From Candidatus Thiodictyon intracellulare (lineage in GTDB: Bacteria > Pseudomonadota > Gammaproteobacteria > Chromatiales > Chromatiaceae): 9,267 bases of DNA. The position numbers were made by a program, and so were the translations under genes. Positions 1 through 7,273 of the stretch are shown here, in pieces. The stretch lies in contig JADNEJ010000341.1 in the NCBI GenBank assembly GCA_016292295.1, forward strand, positions 1 to 9,267, read 5' to 3'. Positions within the stretch are counted from its first letter, which is position 1. Each line of letters begins with the position of its first letter. A model generated the notes under the pieces. That model worked only from the letters and a program-made list of their open reading frames with translations. It searched no databases and was not told where the DNA came from.

Positions 1-103
1 CCTCGACCACGTCGCGTGCCAGGTGGCCCTTGGACAGCCAGTCCTGCACCGACAGTGGCAAAAACAAGTCAGTATCGCGGTCCATCGGGTGGAAGTGGCG
101 CAT
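1..103 (-). CDS. IS1182-like transposase, N-terminal part (runs off the window)
   Basis: This is a partial minus-strand reading frame that leaves the window at base 1. The visible protein contains MDRDTD, then LFLPLSVQDW, LSKGHLARDVVE. This resembles the N-terminus of IS1182-like DDE transposases, which typically begin with a variant of LLPPSVxDWLPEGHLARFVVE. If so, it would catalyse excision and integration of its own element. In-frame ATG codons lie at 124, 103 and 85 and none has a clear Shine-Dalgarno sequence; 103 is a compromise choice. The frame overlaps the last 35 bases of truA in a different frame, as expected if the element inserted at the truA 3' end. Only about 34 residues are visible, so the DDE core cannot be checked. 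The family call is by motif memory and the exact IS name is unknown. Confidence 0.6.
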   Translation of the reverse strand, partial: MRHFHPMDRDTDLFLPLSVQDWLSKGHLARDVVE

Positions 104-941
104 CGGCAGTAGCACTCTGGCCATCAGGGTTGATACAAACAGTGTACACTGGCGCCTGCGCCTGCGCCTGCGCCTGCGCCTGCGGCAGGGCGAACTCTGC
201 CGGATAATCGGCCCGCACGAAATAGAGGCCCTGGGGCGGGGCGGTCACTCCGCCGCGGGTGCGGTCGCGCAGCAGCAGCAGTTCCTGCGTCCACTGCACC
301 GGCGCCTCGCCGCGGCCGATAGCGAGCAGCACCCCGACGATGTTGCGCACCATGTGGTGCAGGAAGCCATTGGCCCCGACGCGCAGTTCAATCACCCCGG
401 CCGCCGCGCTCAGCCCCAGGTAGTGAACCCGGCGCACGGGGCTCTTGGCCTGACAGCCCAGGGCACGAAAACTGCTGAAATCGTGCTCCCCCACCAGCGT
501 CGCGGCAGCAGCCTGCATGCGCCCAAGGTCCAGCGACCGATGGACCCAGAAGGCGCGGTCAGGCTCCAGGGCGGAGCGGGTACGGCGGGTCAGGACGCGG
601 TAGCGATAGTGACGGGCGCAGGCCGAGAAACGGGCATGAAAGGCCCCAGCGACCGGCTGGGCCCAGCTCACCGCGCAATCTGGCGGCAGGTTGACATTGC
701 TCCCCAGTACCCAGGCGCGCTCCGTGCGGCTGGCCGTGCTGTCGAAATGGACTACTTGTTCCAGGGCATGGACCCCCGCATCCGTGCGTCCGGCACACTG
801 GACCCGGACCGGATGGTCGGCCACCCGGGACAGGGCTGCCTCCAGGGTCTCCTGGACGGTGCGCACCCGCGGCTGGGTCTGCCAACCGCAATAGGCGGTA
901 CCATCGTACTCGACACCCAGGGCGATCCGTTCAGCGGACAT
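69..941 (-). CDS. truA: tRNA pseudouridine(38-40) synthase TruA
   Basis: TruA isomerises uridines 38, 39 and 40 in the anticodon arm of many tRNAs to pseudouridine, in the cytoplasm. The ATG at 941 gives 290 residues starting MSAERIALGVEYDGTAYCGW, the normal TruA N-terminus. An upstream TTG at 989 would add 16 Arg-rich residues foreign to the family. The catalytic motif GRTDAGVHA is present with the nucleophilic Asp at residue 54. NFLHHM-type homology (NGFLHHMVRNIVG) and the late PPQGLYFVRADYP segment are intact, so the enzyme core looks complete. No good ribosome site precedes the ATG. The last 39 or so residues are odd: after AEFALP comes a Gln-Ala run from a hexanucleotide repeat, then a tail with no family resemblance that overlaps the transposase start. 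The native stop was probably lost when the IS inserted. It lies 69 bases after fimV and is probably cotranscribed. Confidence 0.95.
   Translation of the reverse strand: MSAERIALGVEYDGTAYCGWQTQPRVRTVQETLEAALSRVADHPVRVQCAGRTDAGVHALEQVVHFDSTASRTERAWVLGSNVNLPPDCAVSWAQPVAGAFHARFSACARHYRYRVLTRRTRSALEPDRAFWVHRSLDLGRMQAAAATLVGEHDFSSFRALGCQAKSPVRRVHYLGLSAAAGVIELRVGANGFLHHMVRNIVGVLLAIGRGEAPVQWTQELLLLRDRTRGGVTAPPQGLYFVRADYPAEFALPQAQAQAQAQAPVYTVCINPDGQSATADAPLPPDGPRY
141..150. other. Perfect 10-base palindrome AGTGTACACT
   Basis: AGTGTACACT equals its own reverse complement. It sits between the truA repeat and the putative transposase start, in a slightly AT-richer patch. It could be part of the end of the insertion sequence or a protein-binding site. 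A chance occurrence is also possible. Confidence 0.4.
152..184. repeat. Hexanucleotide tandem repeat, 5.5 units
   Basis: The unit gcgcct (plus strand) is repeated five times perfectly plus a half unit. On the minus strand it lies inside truA and encodes alternating Gln and Ala near the C-terminus. Because the unit is six bases, gain or loss of copies changes protein length by two residues without a frameshift. Confidence 0.95.
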
Positions 942-1010
942 GGCGGTTACCCGGCGGGTGCGTCGCCACCGTCTCGAGGCGGGTCGCAAGCGGCCGGGCG
1001 CAGCGCCCGT

Positions 1011-3479
1011 TCAACCGACCCGCCGCAACAAGTCCTGTGCCTCCGCGCGCTGTTCCTCGTTGCCCTCGCCGCTAACCTCCTCCAAGATACCCTTGGCCGC
1101 ATCCTTATCGCCCATTTCAATGTAGGCGCGGGCCAAGTCCAGTTTGGTCGCGGTCTCGTCCCACAAACCCGAGTCCATCTGCCACTGGAACGACAGCAAG
1201 TCACTCGATGCGCTGTCCTCCACGGCGCCCAGAAGCCCGGTTAACCCGACCGCTGCGCCCGTCGTCTTGACCCCCTCGGCCTGGGTCCGCGGATACGCGG
1301 ATGCCGGTGCCACCTCTGAGATCTCGAGCCCGGCCCGGCTGGGCTCATCAATCTGTTGGCCAGTCTGGGTCGTCGAGGTCAAGTCCAGGACTGAATACAG
1401 TTGCAGATCGTCGGCGGGCCGCAGGTCGGCGAGGTTCAGTTCCAGGTCCGAGACCCCTCCAGCGAACCCCGCGCCGTCATCCCCGGGGGTGACTGGGGCG
1501 CGATGCGGAACCTCGCGCACGTCCTCCAGATCCAGCACACGGATGAACATCTCATCGTCGAACAAGGCCGGTTCCGGGTGGTAGGACGGGGTATCGATGC
1601 TAATCGGTGTACTGATCGGCGTCTTGATCGGAGTACTGGTCGGCTTGGCCCGGCCGGCGACAGTAAATGCCGGACGCGCTCCCGCCGCTGCCCGCGCCAC
1701 CGCCAAGTCCGCTGACGGCTTCTGGGCGTCACTGATATCGAGGGTGTAGACCTCTGCTGATCCGGGATCGATCGACTCCTCCAGGAGGTCGGGCGGGCGC
1801 CCCAGGCGTCCGCCAAACGCCTGCGCGGAGGGGCGCGCCAAGACCGCCGCGACGACGCCGGACGTGGGCGGTTGCTGCGACGGCAGGGATGGCAGCACGA
1901 CGCCACCCTGGGCGACCTCCGTTTGAGTGCCGGAAACCATGCCGACCAGGGACTGCCACTGATCTGGGCTCACCTGATCTCCGCCGAGCGTCTGTATCTG
2001 GTGCGTCAGGGCACGCAGGGCTTCGGTGTTCTTAGCCCCGTAGTAAGCCTCCGTCAGTTTGAACTTGAGGTCTAACCGCACCGGGGTACGGCGGATTTCC
2101 TCGCACAGCAGGTCTTCTGCCTCGCGGTAGCGACCGTACGCAATATAGATGTCCGCCTCGGAGATGGCATCGGCCTCATCCGTCTCCAGGTCCGCGCGGC
2201 CGAAGGCGGCAAAGGCCGACGACGGTGTCTCCAGGGTAGCGATCTTATCCGAGTGCATCGACGCCGGTACTGGTGCCGTCTCGGCGCGGGAAGCCACCGG
2301 CGCCGCCGCAAGGTCTTGATCGGAATTAGCGCTCAGGTTCTCTGACAGATCACTGGAATCTAATTCGATGCTGGAGTCGCGACCGATCCGCCGCCGCGAC
2401 CGCAGCCAGGTCAGGGCACCGATGCCCAGAGCGGTCACGCCGACGACGCCGGCCAGCGGAACCAACAGGGCACGCCAGGTGGAGTCGCCGCCTGATGTCG
2501 CCACGGCGGTGGTCTTGGCGGGATCGCCATGCGGGACCTTTGTGGAACCCGCGCCCGGCACGCCGGCCGGGGTTCCCGGCCGGGCCGGTGGCGGCTTGCC
2601 TGCGGGCGCGGCGGCCACGGGCCCCGCGTCCGGCCGCGACGGAGGCTGGACCCTGGGAGCGGGCGCCGGGGGCCGCGCGCCCGCATCCGGCAACGCGGGC
2701 ACCGCTCGGACCCTGCCCGCCGGGCCTGGACCCTCGCCGAGGGCACTTGCACTCACCGCCGCTGCGGGCCCCTGGGGACCGCCGACCGACCCCGTGGACC
2801 GGCTCGCGTCCTCGTCCAGGGGCAGCCCCTCCAGGCCTAGCGCGCCCTTCAGGTCCGGGGGCACGGCCTCGGCAGACGGCACCGGCGGCACCGGCGGCAC
2901 CGGCGGCACCGGCGGCACCGGCGCGCCGGCACTGGACGGCACCGACGGCCTACCCGCACCGGGGGCCGACGACGCCACCGTGTCACCAGCGGCGGGGCCG
3001 GCACCGCTCTGCACCCGCGCCAGTTCATCGTTGCGGAGCTTGAGCAGTTGCTGGATCTCCGAGAGTTGAGATTCGATGTCATGGATACGGCCACGCATTT
3101 CGACCGTCTCCTGGCGGGCACTCTCGCTCGTCTCGCGCGCCAGAAGGACGTCTCGCTCCAGCCCCTCCGAACCAGCCCCCCCGGTGCCCGATGCGGTCCC
3201 ACGCTTGCCGGTGTCCGCGGCGGCCCCGGCAATCCGTAGCCGCAGCTGCCCTTCACCGGGCGCTGCGAGCGGGGTGTTTGGCTCAGTGATCGGGCTACGC
3301 CGCACTTCCCCCCCTTTGAGCGCCGCCTGGAACTCCTGGTTGGCGACCTCGGGGCTCAACGCAAACACTTCGTCGGCGTGCGGCAGGATCAGAGTACGCC
3401 CGACGATCAGACGGTTGATGTCGCCATTGATAAAGGCATCCTGGTTGTTGCGGTAAAGCGTCATGGCGGTTTGAGACAC
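1011..3479 (-). CDS. fimV: FimV C-terminal fragment (LysM remainder to C-terminal domain)
   Basis: This 822-residue open frame begins at a GTG twelve codons after the in-frame TGA; an ATG follows at 3464. Residues 1-40 are the second half of the LysM-like region (MTLYRNNQDAFINGDINRL). A coiled coil lies at about 107-157, rich in Glu, Arg and Leu heptads. A Pro-rich stretch follows, including PVP repeats at about 187-201. One transmembrane helix lies at about 336-358 (PLAGVVGVTALGIGALTW), with a basic RSRRR stop. A TPR-like segment lies at about 443-496 (AYGRYREAEDLL). The last 60 or so residues are the FimV C-terminal domain (GLWDETATKLDLARAYIEMG). The frame is uninterrupted over its whole length, arguing for recent damage or a sequence error. 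Without the signal peptide this fragment alone would not have a normal FimV topology. Confidence 0.85.
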   Translation of the reverse strand: MSQTAMTLYRNNQDAFINGDINRLIVGRTLILPHADEVFALSPEVANQEFQAALKGGEVRRSPITEPNTPLAAPGEGQLRLRIAGAAADTGKRGTASGTGGAGSEGLERDVLLARETSESARQETVEMRGRIHDIESQLSEIQQLLKLRNDELARVQSGAGPAAGDTVASSAPGAGRPSVPSSAGAPVPPVPPVPPVPPVPSAEAVPPDLKGALGLEGLPLDEDASRSTGSVGGPQGPAAAVSASALGEGPGPAGRVRAVPALPDAGARPPAPAPRVQPPSRPDAGPVAAAPAGKPPPARPGTPAGVPGAGSTKVPHGDPAKTTAVATSGGDSTWRALLVPLAGVVGVTALGIGALTWLRSRRRIGRDSSIELDSSDLSENLSANSDQDLAAAPVASRAETAPVPASMHSDKIATLETPSSAFAAFGRADLETDEADAISEADIYIAYGRYREAEDLLCEEIRRTPVRLDLKFKLTEAYYGAKNTEALRALTHQIQTLGGDQVSPDQWQSLVGMVSGTQTEVAQGGVVLPSLPSQQPPTSGVVAAVLARPSAQAFGGRLGRPPDLLEESIDPGSAEVYTLDISDAQKPSADLAVARAAAGARPAFTVAGRAKPTSTPIKTPISTPISIDTPSYHPEPALFDDEMFIRVLDLEDVREVPHRAPVTPGDDGAGFAGGVSDLELNLADLRPADDLQLYSVLDLTSTTQTGQQIDEPSRAGLEISEVAPASAYPRTQAEGVKTTGAAVGLTGLLGAVEDSASSDLLSFQWQMDSGLWDETATKLDLARAYIEMGDKDAAKGILEEVSGEGNEEQRAEAQDLLRRVG
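1599..1646. repeat. Imperfect 12-base tandem repeat, four units, in fimV
   Basis: Four diverged 12-base units can be aligned (gctaatcggtgt, actgatcggcgt, cttgatcggagt, actggtcggctt). They encode Thr-Pro-Ile repeats in the low-complexity cytoplasmic linker between the TPR segment and the C-terminal domain of FimV. Confidence 0.75.
2878..2922. repeat. 9-base tandem repeat, five perfect units, in fimV
   Basis: The unit ggcaccggc is repeated five times without change. On the minus strand it encodes Pro-Val-Pro repeats in the periplasmic linker of FimV. The unit is a multiple of three, so copy-number change keeps the frame. Rod-like Pro-rich repeats suit a spacer between the membrane and the cell wall. 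Confidence 0.95.
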
Positions 3480-4194
3480 TGTAGCGCCTGCCGGGGCGTT
3501 GCCGCGCGCCAGTCACCAGAACCCGGTCCCCGGGCGGATCGGACCGTAGCGTTTCGGAAAGCCACCGCTGGTGGTGGCGGCAGGCGCGGTACGTGGCGCC
3601 GGAGTCTGGGTCGGCGCCGGCGTGGAGGGCGGCGCGGCAGTCGTAAGGAGTCTGGTCGCAGAGAGGCGGTGCCTGCGTGATCTTGGGTGCAACCTTATGT
3701 GTGGACGTTACGGGTGCCAGGACGCTCGTAGTCGACGGCGTGCGCGCGGGCCGCGCATCGACCACCGGCGGCGCGATGCCCGGAGCCGAACGGGAGGCGG
3801 TCGCCGGGGGGTCCAGCAGAAGGGTATATTGCTTCACCAAGCGTTCATTGATCCACCTCACCTCGACCAAAAAGTCCATGTACGGCTCACGCATCGGCTC
3901 CCGGCTGGAGACCCGGATCACCGCGTTTCCGCCTGGCGAAACCTGCGGACTGAAGCGCAGTCTGGTCAAGTGGTGATAGCGCTCAGTGCCGGTCCGGTTG
4001 AACTCCGCCTGGGGCGCAATCTTCACCTTGAAGGAGTCTAACTCGTCCGGTTTCACGTCGACGAGATCGATCTCGCCGACAAACGGCTGGTCGAGGGCCG
4101 ATTGCAGGCGCAGCCCACCCAATCCGAGGGCGTGCGCGCGCGTGCCAGCCAGGGCCGGCAACAGCGTCACCGCGAGATACAGCTTGCGCGACAT
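3295..4194 (-). CDS. fimV: FimV N-terminal fragment (periplasmic domain; out of frame after about 3650)
   Basis: The ATG at 4194 follows GAGGGAGAGG, a strong ribosome site. Residues 1-22 are a signal peptide (MSRKLYLAVTLLPALAG, cleavage likely after AHA), followed by LGLGGLRLQSALDQPFVGEI, the hallmark start of mature FimV. The conserved N-domain runs to about residue 130, with REPYMDFLVEVRW and YTLLLDPP. After roughly residue 180 the protein turns into Cys-, Arg- and His-rich sequence without family resemblance (ACRHHQRW and onward). This marks out-of-frame translation, and the frame ends 120 residues later. If translated as it stands, the product would be an exported periplasmic domain with no membrane anchor. 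Confidence 0.85.
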   Translation of the reverse strand: MSRKLYLAVTLLPALAGTRAHALGLGGLRLQSALDQPFVGEIDLVDVKPDELDSFKVKIAPQAEFNRTGTERYHHLTRLRFSPQVSPGGNAVIRVSSREPMREPYMDFLVEVRWINERLVKQYTLLLDPPATASRSAPGIAPPVVDARPARTPSTTSVLAPVTSTHKVAPKITQAPPLCDQTPYDCRAALHAGADPDSGATYRACRHHQRWLSETLRSDPPGDRVLVTGARQRPGRRYSVSNRHDALPQQPGCLYQWRHQPSDRRAYSDPAARRRSVCVEPRGRQPGVPGGAQRGGSAA

Positions 4195-4226
4195 CCTCTC
4201 CCTCGTTTACCCGTCAAGGGCTCGGA

Positions 4227-4256
4227 ACTATATCTGAATCCGCGATCAGACACCAA
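4227..4256 (-). promoter_or_regulatory. Candidate sigma70 promoter for fimV
   Basis: On the minus strand, TTGGTG (4251-4256) and TATAGT (4227-4232) are separated by 18 bases. The -10 matches the consensus at five of six positions. It lies 32 bases upstream of the fimV ATG in the 95-base asd-fimV gap. It suggests that fimV and truA can be transcribed separately from the amino-acid genes. Confidence 0.4.
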
Positions 4257-4289
4257 GGCCGCAACCACCCGCGTTTCGGACCACCGGGC

Positions 4290-5405
4290 TCAGTGCTCAA
4301 GCAGGATCCGCAGCATACGCCGCAGCGGTTCAGCCGCGCCCCACAGCAACTGATCCCCCACGGTAAAGGCGGCCAGATAGCACTCCCCCAGATTCATCTT
4401 GCGCAGGCGTCCCACCGGGACCTGGAGGCGCCCGGCCACCGCGGCCGGCGACAGCTCGGCGATGGTGCGCGCGCGCTCATTCGGGACCACCCGCACCCAA
4501 TCGTTGGCACCGGCAATCAGGTGCGCGGCTTCCTCGACCAACAGGTCCTGGTTCAGCTTGATGGTCAGGCCTTGACTGTGGCAACGCATGGCGCCCACCC
4601 GCACGCACAGACCGTCGACCGGGATGGGATGCGCGGAGAACCCCAGAATCTTGTTCGTCTCCACCCCCCCCTTCCACTCCTCCCGGCTCTGGCCGTTGTC
4701 CAGTTGGGCGTCGATCCAGGGGATCAGACTCCCCGCCAGCGGCACCTCGAAGTGGGTGCTGGGGAAACCGCGTCTCCGCAGGGTCTGCGTGACCACCTGG
4801 TCAATCTCCAGGATGGCGGCGGCCGGGTCCGCGAGCAAAGGCCCGACCACGCCGTGGAGTGCACCCATCTGTTCCAGCAGCTCGCGCATGTGCTTGGCGC
4901 CAGCCCCGGAGGCGGCCTGGTAGGTCATGGCACTGACCCACTCGACCACCCCCGCTCGGAACAGTCCGCCGATGGCCATCAGCATCAGACTCACGGTGCA
5001 GTTGCCGCCGATGAATTCCCGCCGCCCGGCCGCCAGGGCCGCATCGATCAGGTCGCGGTTGACCGGGTCCAGGATAATCGTGGCCTCGGGCTCCATGCGC
5101 CGGGCCGAGGCGGCATCGATCCAATAACCGTCCCAGCCCGCGGCACGCAGTCGCGGATAGACCTCCTTGGTATAGTCGCCGCCCTGGCAGGTGACGATGA
5201 CGTCCATCTCGCCCAAGGCGGCGATGGAACCGGCGTTGCTCAGGGGCCGGCAGCCCCGCCCCACGTCGGGCCCCGGTTGACCGACCTGGGAGGTGGTGAA
5301 AAAGACCGGCACCCCGATGTGTGCAAAATCGTCTTCCGCGCGCATGCGCTCCAAGAGGACTGAACCCACCATCCCCCGCCAGCCGACAAACCCGACACGA
5401 TTCAT
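4290..5405 (-). CDS. asd: Aspartate-semialdehyde dehydrogenase
   Basis: Asd reduces 4-aspartyl phosphate with NADPH to L-aspartate 4-semialdehyde, the branch point to lysine/diaminopimelate, threonine and methionine. The 371-residue protein closely follows the E. coli (gammaproteobacterial) type. The N-terminal NADP motif is [13 protein letters not shown]. The catalytic Cys is residue 136 in [11 protein letters not shown]. The active-site His is residue 276 in [29 protein letters not shown] and the C-terminal [17 protein letters not shown] are all conserved. Length matches the family and I see no lesions. The ATG at 5405 gives [11 protein letters not shown], so the start is secure by homology although no clear Shine-Dalgarno precedes it. 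It follows leuB by 82 bases. No usg-like second asd copy lies between it and fimV, unlike in Pseudomonas. Confidence 0.97.
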   Translation of the reverse strand: MNRVGFVGWRGMVGSVLLERMRAEDDFAHIGVPVFFTTSQVGQPGPDVGRGCRPLSNAGSIAALGEMDVIVTCQGGDYTKEVYPRLRAAGWDGYWIDAASARRMEPEATIILDPVNRDLIDAALAAGRREFIGGNCTVSLMLMAIGGLFRAGVVEWVSAMTYQAASGAGAKHMRELLEQMGALHGVVGPLLADPAAAILEIDQVVTQTLRRRGFPSTHFEVPLAGSLIPWIDAQLDNGQSREEWKGGVETNKILGFSAHPIPVDGLCVRVGAMRCHSQGLTIKLNQDLLVEEAAHLIAGANDWVRVVPNERARTIAELSPAAVAGRLQVPVGRLRKMNLGECYLAAFTVGDQLLWGAAEPLRRMLRILLEH

Positions 5406-5436
5406 TTCATGACATCCGAACAGATACTTATGAGAG

Positions 5437-5471
5437 CTTTCAGCTTTCAGCTTTCAGAGGTCAGCGGTCAG
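5437..5471. repeat. Heptamer array of CTGA-type units between leuB and asd
   Basis: Five consecutive 7-base units lie here. On the minus strand they read ctgaccg, ctgacct, then ctgaaag three times. They fill most of the non-coding gap between leuB and asd and partly overlap the hairpin at the leuB stop. The unit length is not a multiple of three and no reading frame uses it. It looks like a dispersed intergenic repeat, though other copies cannot be seen from this window. Confidence 0.85.
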
Positions 5472-5489
5472 TTCTAACTGACTACCGCT
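5463..5489 (-). other. Hairpin over the leuB stop codon
   Basis: The left arm agcggtcagtt can pair with aactga plus ccgct on the right. This gives an 11-base-pair stem with a two-base loop and a three-base bulge. On the transcript it covers the leuB TAG (5488-5490). No T-run follows, so it is not a classical terminator. It may limit read-through into asd or stabilise the upstream message. Confidence 0.5.
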
Positions 5490-6561
5490 ACAGCGCCGCG
5501 ACGACCGCCTCACCCATCTCGACGGTACTCACCCGGCGCATCCCGTCGGACATGATGTCGGAGGTGCACAGCCCCGCGTCGAGCACGCGCGACACCGCCG
5601 CCTCGATCCGGTCGGCCACAGCCGGCGCCCCCAGGGAGTAGCGCAACATCATGGCCACCGAGAGCAGGGTGGCGAGCGGGTTAGCCACCCCCAGGCCCGC
5701 GATGTCCGGGGCCGAGCCGTGAATCGGTTCGTACATACCCTGACCGGCGGCATTGAGCGAGGCCGAGGGCAACATGCCGATGGAACCGGTGAGCTGAGAG
5801 GCGCAGTCCGAGAGGATGTCACCGAACAGGTTGCCGGTCACTATCACGTCGAACTGTTTCGGTGCCCGCACCAGTTGCATAGCCGCGTTGTCCACGTACA
5901 TGTGCGTTAGGGTCAGGTCCGGATAGTCGGCGGCGACCCGAGTCGCCACCTCGCGCCACAGCTCGGTACATTCCAGCACGTTCGCCTTGTCCACCGAGCA
6001 CACCCGCCGTTGACGCTTCATGGCCAGATCGAAGGCGACGCGACAAATCCGCTCCACCTCGGACTCCGTATAGACCATGGTGTTGATCCCCCGGCGCTCG
6101 CCGGAGGCCAGGGTCTCGACCCCGCGGGGTTGGCCGAAATAGATGTCCCCCGTCAACTCACGCACGATCAGTATGTTGAGCCCGAAGACCACCTCCGGCT
6201 TGAGGGTCGAGGCCCCGGCCAACTGGGGGTAGAGGATCGCCGGGCGCAGGTTGGCGAAGAGCCCGAGTCCCGCGCGCAGGCCCAACAGGCCCCGTTCCGG
6301 CCGCTTGGAGATGTGCAAGGGCTCCCACTTGGGCCCGCCGACGGCACCCAGCAGGACCGCGTCCGCGGCCCGGGCGGCGGCCAAGGTCTGCGCCGGCAGG
6401 GGGTCGCCGGTCTCGTCATAGGCCTCCCCGCCCACCAGGGCGTGCGCAAGCTCGATCGCCACCGCGCCCTCGGCATTCAGGGCCGTGAGGAGTTTGACCG
6501 CCTCACCGATGATCTCCGGGCCGATGCCGTCACCCGGGAGTACAAGGACCTTCTTCGACAA
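5488..6561 (-). CDS. leuB: 3-isopropylmalate dehydrogenase
   Basis: LeuB oxidatively decarboxylates 3-isopropylmalate to 2-oxoisocaproate with NAD+ in leucine synthesis. The start chosen is TTG at 6561. GGAG lies eight bases upstream, and the protein then begins (M)[16 protein letters not shown] as the family does. An ATG at 6582 would add seven residues but has no ribosome site. The product has 357 residues, a normal length. Key features, numbered from the TTG, are FANLRPA (102-108), [14 protein letters not shown] with the catalytic Tyr141, Lys192 in DKANVLE, and metal-binding Asp224, Asp248 and Asp252 in YVDNAAMQL and [17 protein letters not shown] near the C-terminus completes the cofactor site. 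It follows leuD by 78 bases and is most likely cotranscribed with leuCD. Confidence 0.96.
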   Translation of the reverse strand: MSKKVLVLPGDGIGPEIIGEAVKLLTALNAEGAVAIELAHALVGGEAYDETGDPLPAQTLAAARAADAVLLGAVGGPKWEPLHISKRPERGLLGLRAGLGLFANLRPAILYPQLAGASTLKPEVVFGLNILIVRELTGDIYFGQPRGVETLASGERRGINTMVYTESEVERICRVAFDLAMKRQRRVCSVDKANVLECTELWREVATRVAADYPDLTLTHMYVDNAAMQLVRAPKQFDVIVTGNLFGDILSDCASQLTGSIGMLPSASLNAAGQGMYEPIHGSAPDIAGLGVANPLATLLSVAMMLRYSLGAPAVADRIEAAVSRVLDAGLCTSDIMSDGMRRVSTVEMGEAVVAAL

Positions 6562-6569
6562 TTCGTTAT

Positions 6570-6573
6570 CTCC
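6570..6573 (-). promoter_or_regulatory. Shine-Dalgarno GGAG supporting a TTG start for leuB
   Basis: GGAG on the minus strand is eight bases upstream of the TTG at 6561. The alternative ATG at 6582 overlaps this region and has no such site. The combination of spacing and N-terminal homology decides the start. Confidence 0.6.
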
Positions 6574-6639
6574 ACTGCGCATGAGGCGATGCCGCAGACC
6601 GACTAAGCAGCAAGAACCGCAGGCTACACTGGTCGGGGA

Positions 6640-7272
6640 TCAAAACTGCCAGGGCGCCACGAGCTGACGGCGGACCTCGTAGGCGCGGATGGCGTCCACA
6701 TGCTTCAAGGTCAGACCGATGTCGTCCAGACCCTCGAGCAGACAGTGCTTGCGGAAGCCATCCACGCTAAAGGGGATGGTCTCACCCTCAAGGCCCAGGA
6801 TCTGACCCGGCAAGTCTACTGCAATCCACAACGCCTTCTCCCCACCGGCACGGGCGAACAGCCGCGTGACGGTCGCGGCGTCAAGCACGATCGGCAGTAT
6901 GCCGTTCTTGAAGCAGTTGTTGAAAAATATATCGGCGTAGCTCGGGGCTATGATCACCCGGATGCCGAAGTCCGCAAGGGCCCAGGGGGCGTGCTCCCGG
7001 GACGAGCCGCAGCCGAAGTTCTCGCGCGTCAGCAGGATCGCGGCGCCCGCGTAGCGGGGGTCGTTGAGGACGAAGTCCGGGTTGCGCGGCCGCTCGGTGC
7101 AGTCCATCTCGGGCTCACCTTGGTCAAGATAGCGCAACTCATCAAAGAGATAAGGCCCGAAGCCGCTGCGCTTGATGCTTTTCAGAAATTGCTTGGGGAT
7201 GAGCACGTCGGTGTCCACGTTTGCCCGATCGAGCGGCAGCACGACCCCGGTGAAGTTCTTGAACGGGTCCAT
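6640..7272 (-). CDS. leuD: 3-isopropylmalate dehydratase small subunit
   Basis: LeuD is the swivel-domain subunit that, with LeuC, isomerises 2-isopropylmalate to 3-isopropylmalate. Its 210 residues are a usual bacterial length. The start [20 protein letters not shown] and the [12 protein letters not shown] segment are typical. The substrate-binding loop motif [15 protein letters not shown] spans residues 85-99, and [14 protein letters not shown] follows at 115-128. The ATG lies one base beyond the leuC TGA, with GAGG inside the leuC 3' end as ribosome site. Translation of the two subunits is therefore probably coupled. No lesions are seen. Confidence 0.97.
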   Translation of the reverse strand: MDPFKNFTGVVLPLDRANVDTDVLIPKQFLKSIKRSGFGPYLFDELRYLDQGEPEMDCTERPRNPDFVLNDPRYAGAAILLTRENFGCGSSREHAPWALADFGIRVIIAPSYADIFFNNCFKNGILPIVLDAATVTRLFARAGGEKALWIAVDLPGQILGLEGETIPFSVDGFRKHCLLEGLDDIGLTLKHVDAIRAYEVRRQLVAPWQF

Positions 7273-7273
7273 C

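Larger units (their letters stand above)
1011..4194 (-). pseudogene. fimV: FimV, polar hub / type IV pilus assembly protein, interrupted
   Basis: FimV is an inner-membrane polar organiser. Its periplasmic part binds peptidoglycan and supports type IV pilus secretin assembly, and its cytoplasmic part acts through TPRs and a C-terminal domain in twitching and polar targeting. All usual modules are present in order: signal peptide, FimV N-domain, Pro/Ala linker, LysM-like region, coiled coil, Pro-rich segment, one transmembrane helix, TPR, and C-terminal FimV domain. The coding sequence is broken twice. A one-base frame change lies in the linker (about 3635-3665), and an in-frame TGA lies at 3513-3515, at the position of the serine-like residue after the LysM Trp. 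Across the break the downstream frame reads back as a plausible linker (TTAAPPSTPAP, then RYGPIRPG). Real decay and sequencing error both fit. About 1060 codons would be restored. The upstream neighbour is asd and the downstream neighbour is truA, as in Pseudomonas. Confidence 0.8.

Noticed and set aside
942..1010. GC-rich inverted repeat between fimV and truA as a terminator
   Set aside because: The gggcgc/gcgccc arms leave a one-base loop and no T-run follows, so it is not a credible terminator.
30..1244. Long plus-strand open frame opposite truA and the fimV end
   Set aside because: It is antisense to truA, whose catalytic motifs are certain. Its protein is low-complexity and Arg/Gln-rich without any family feature.
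2368..3069. Plus-strand Gly/Thr/Ala-rich frame with GTGGTGG repeats
   Set aside because: Antisense of the FimV Pro-rich linker. The repeats come from the 9-base array; no start signal.
3480..3720. Programmed ribosomal frameshifting in fimV
   Set aside because: No slippery heptamer with downstream structure is evident, FimV is not known to use it, and the extra TGA would still stop translation.
4293..5363. 356-codon plus-strand open frame opposite asd
   Set aside because: Shadow of the asd gene in GC-rich DNA; the minus-strand frame has full Asd homology.
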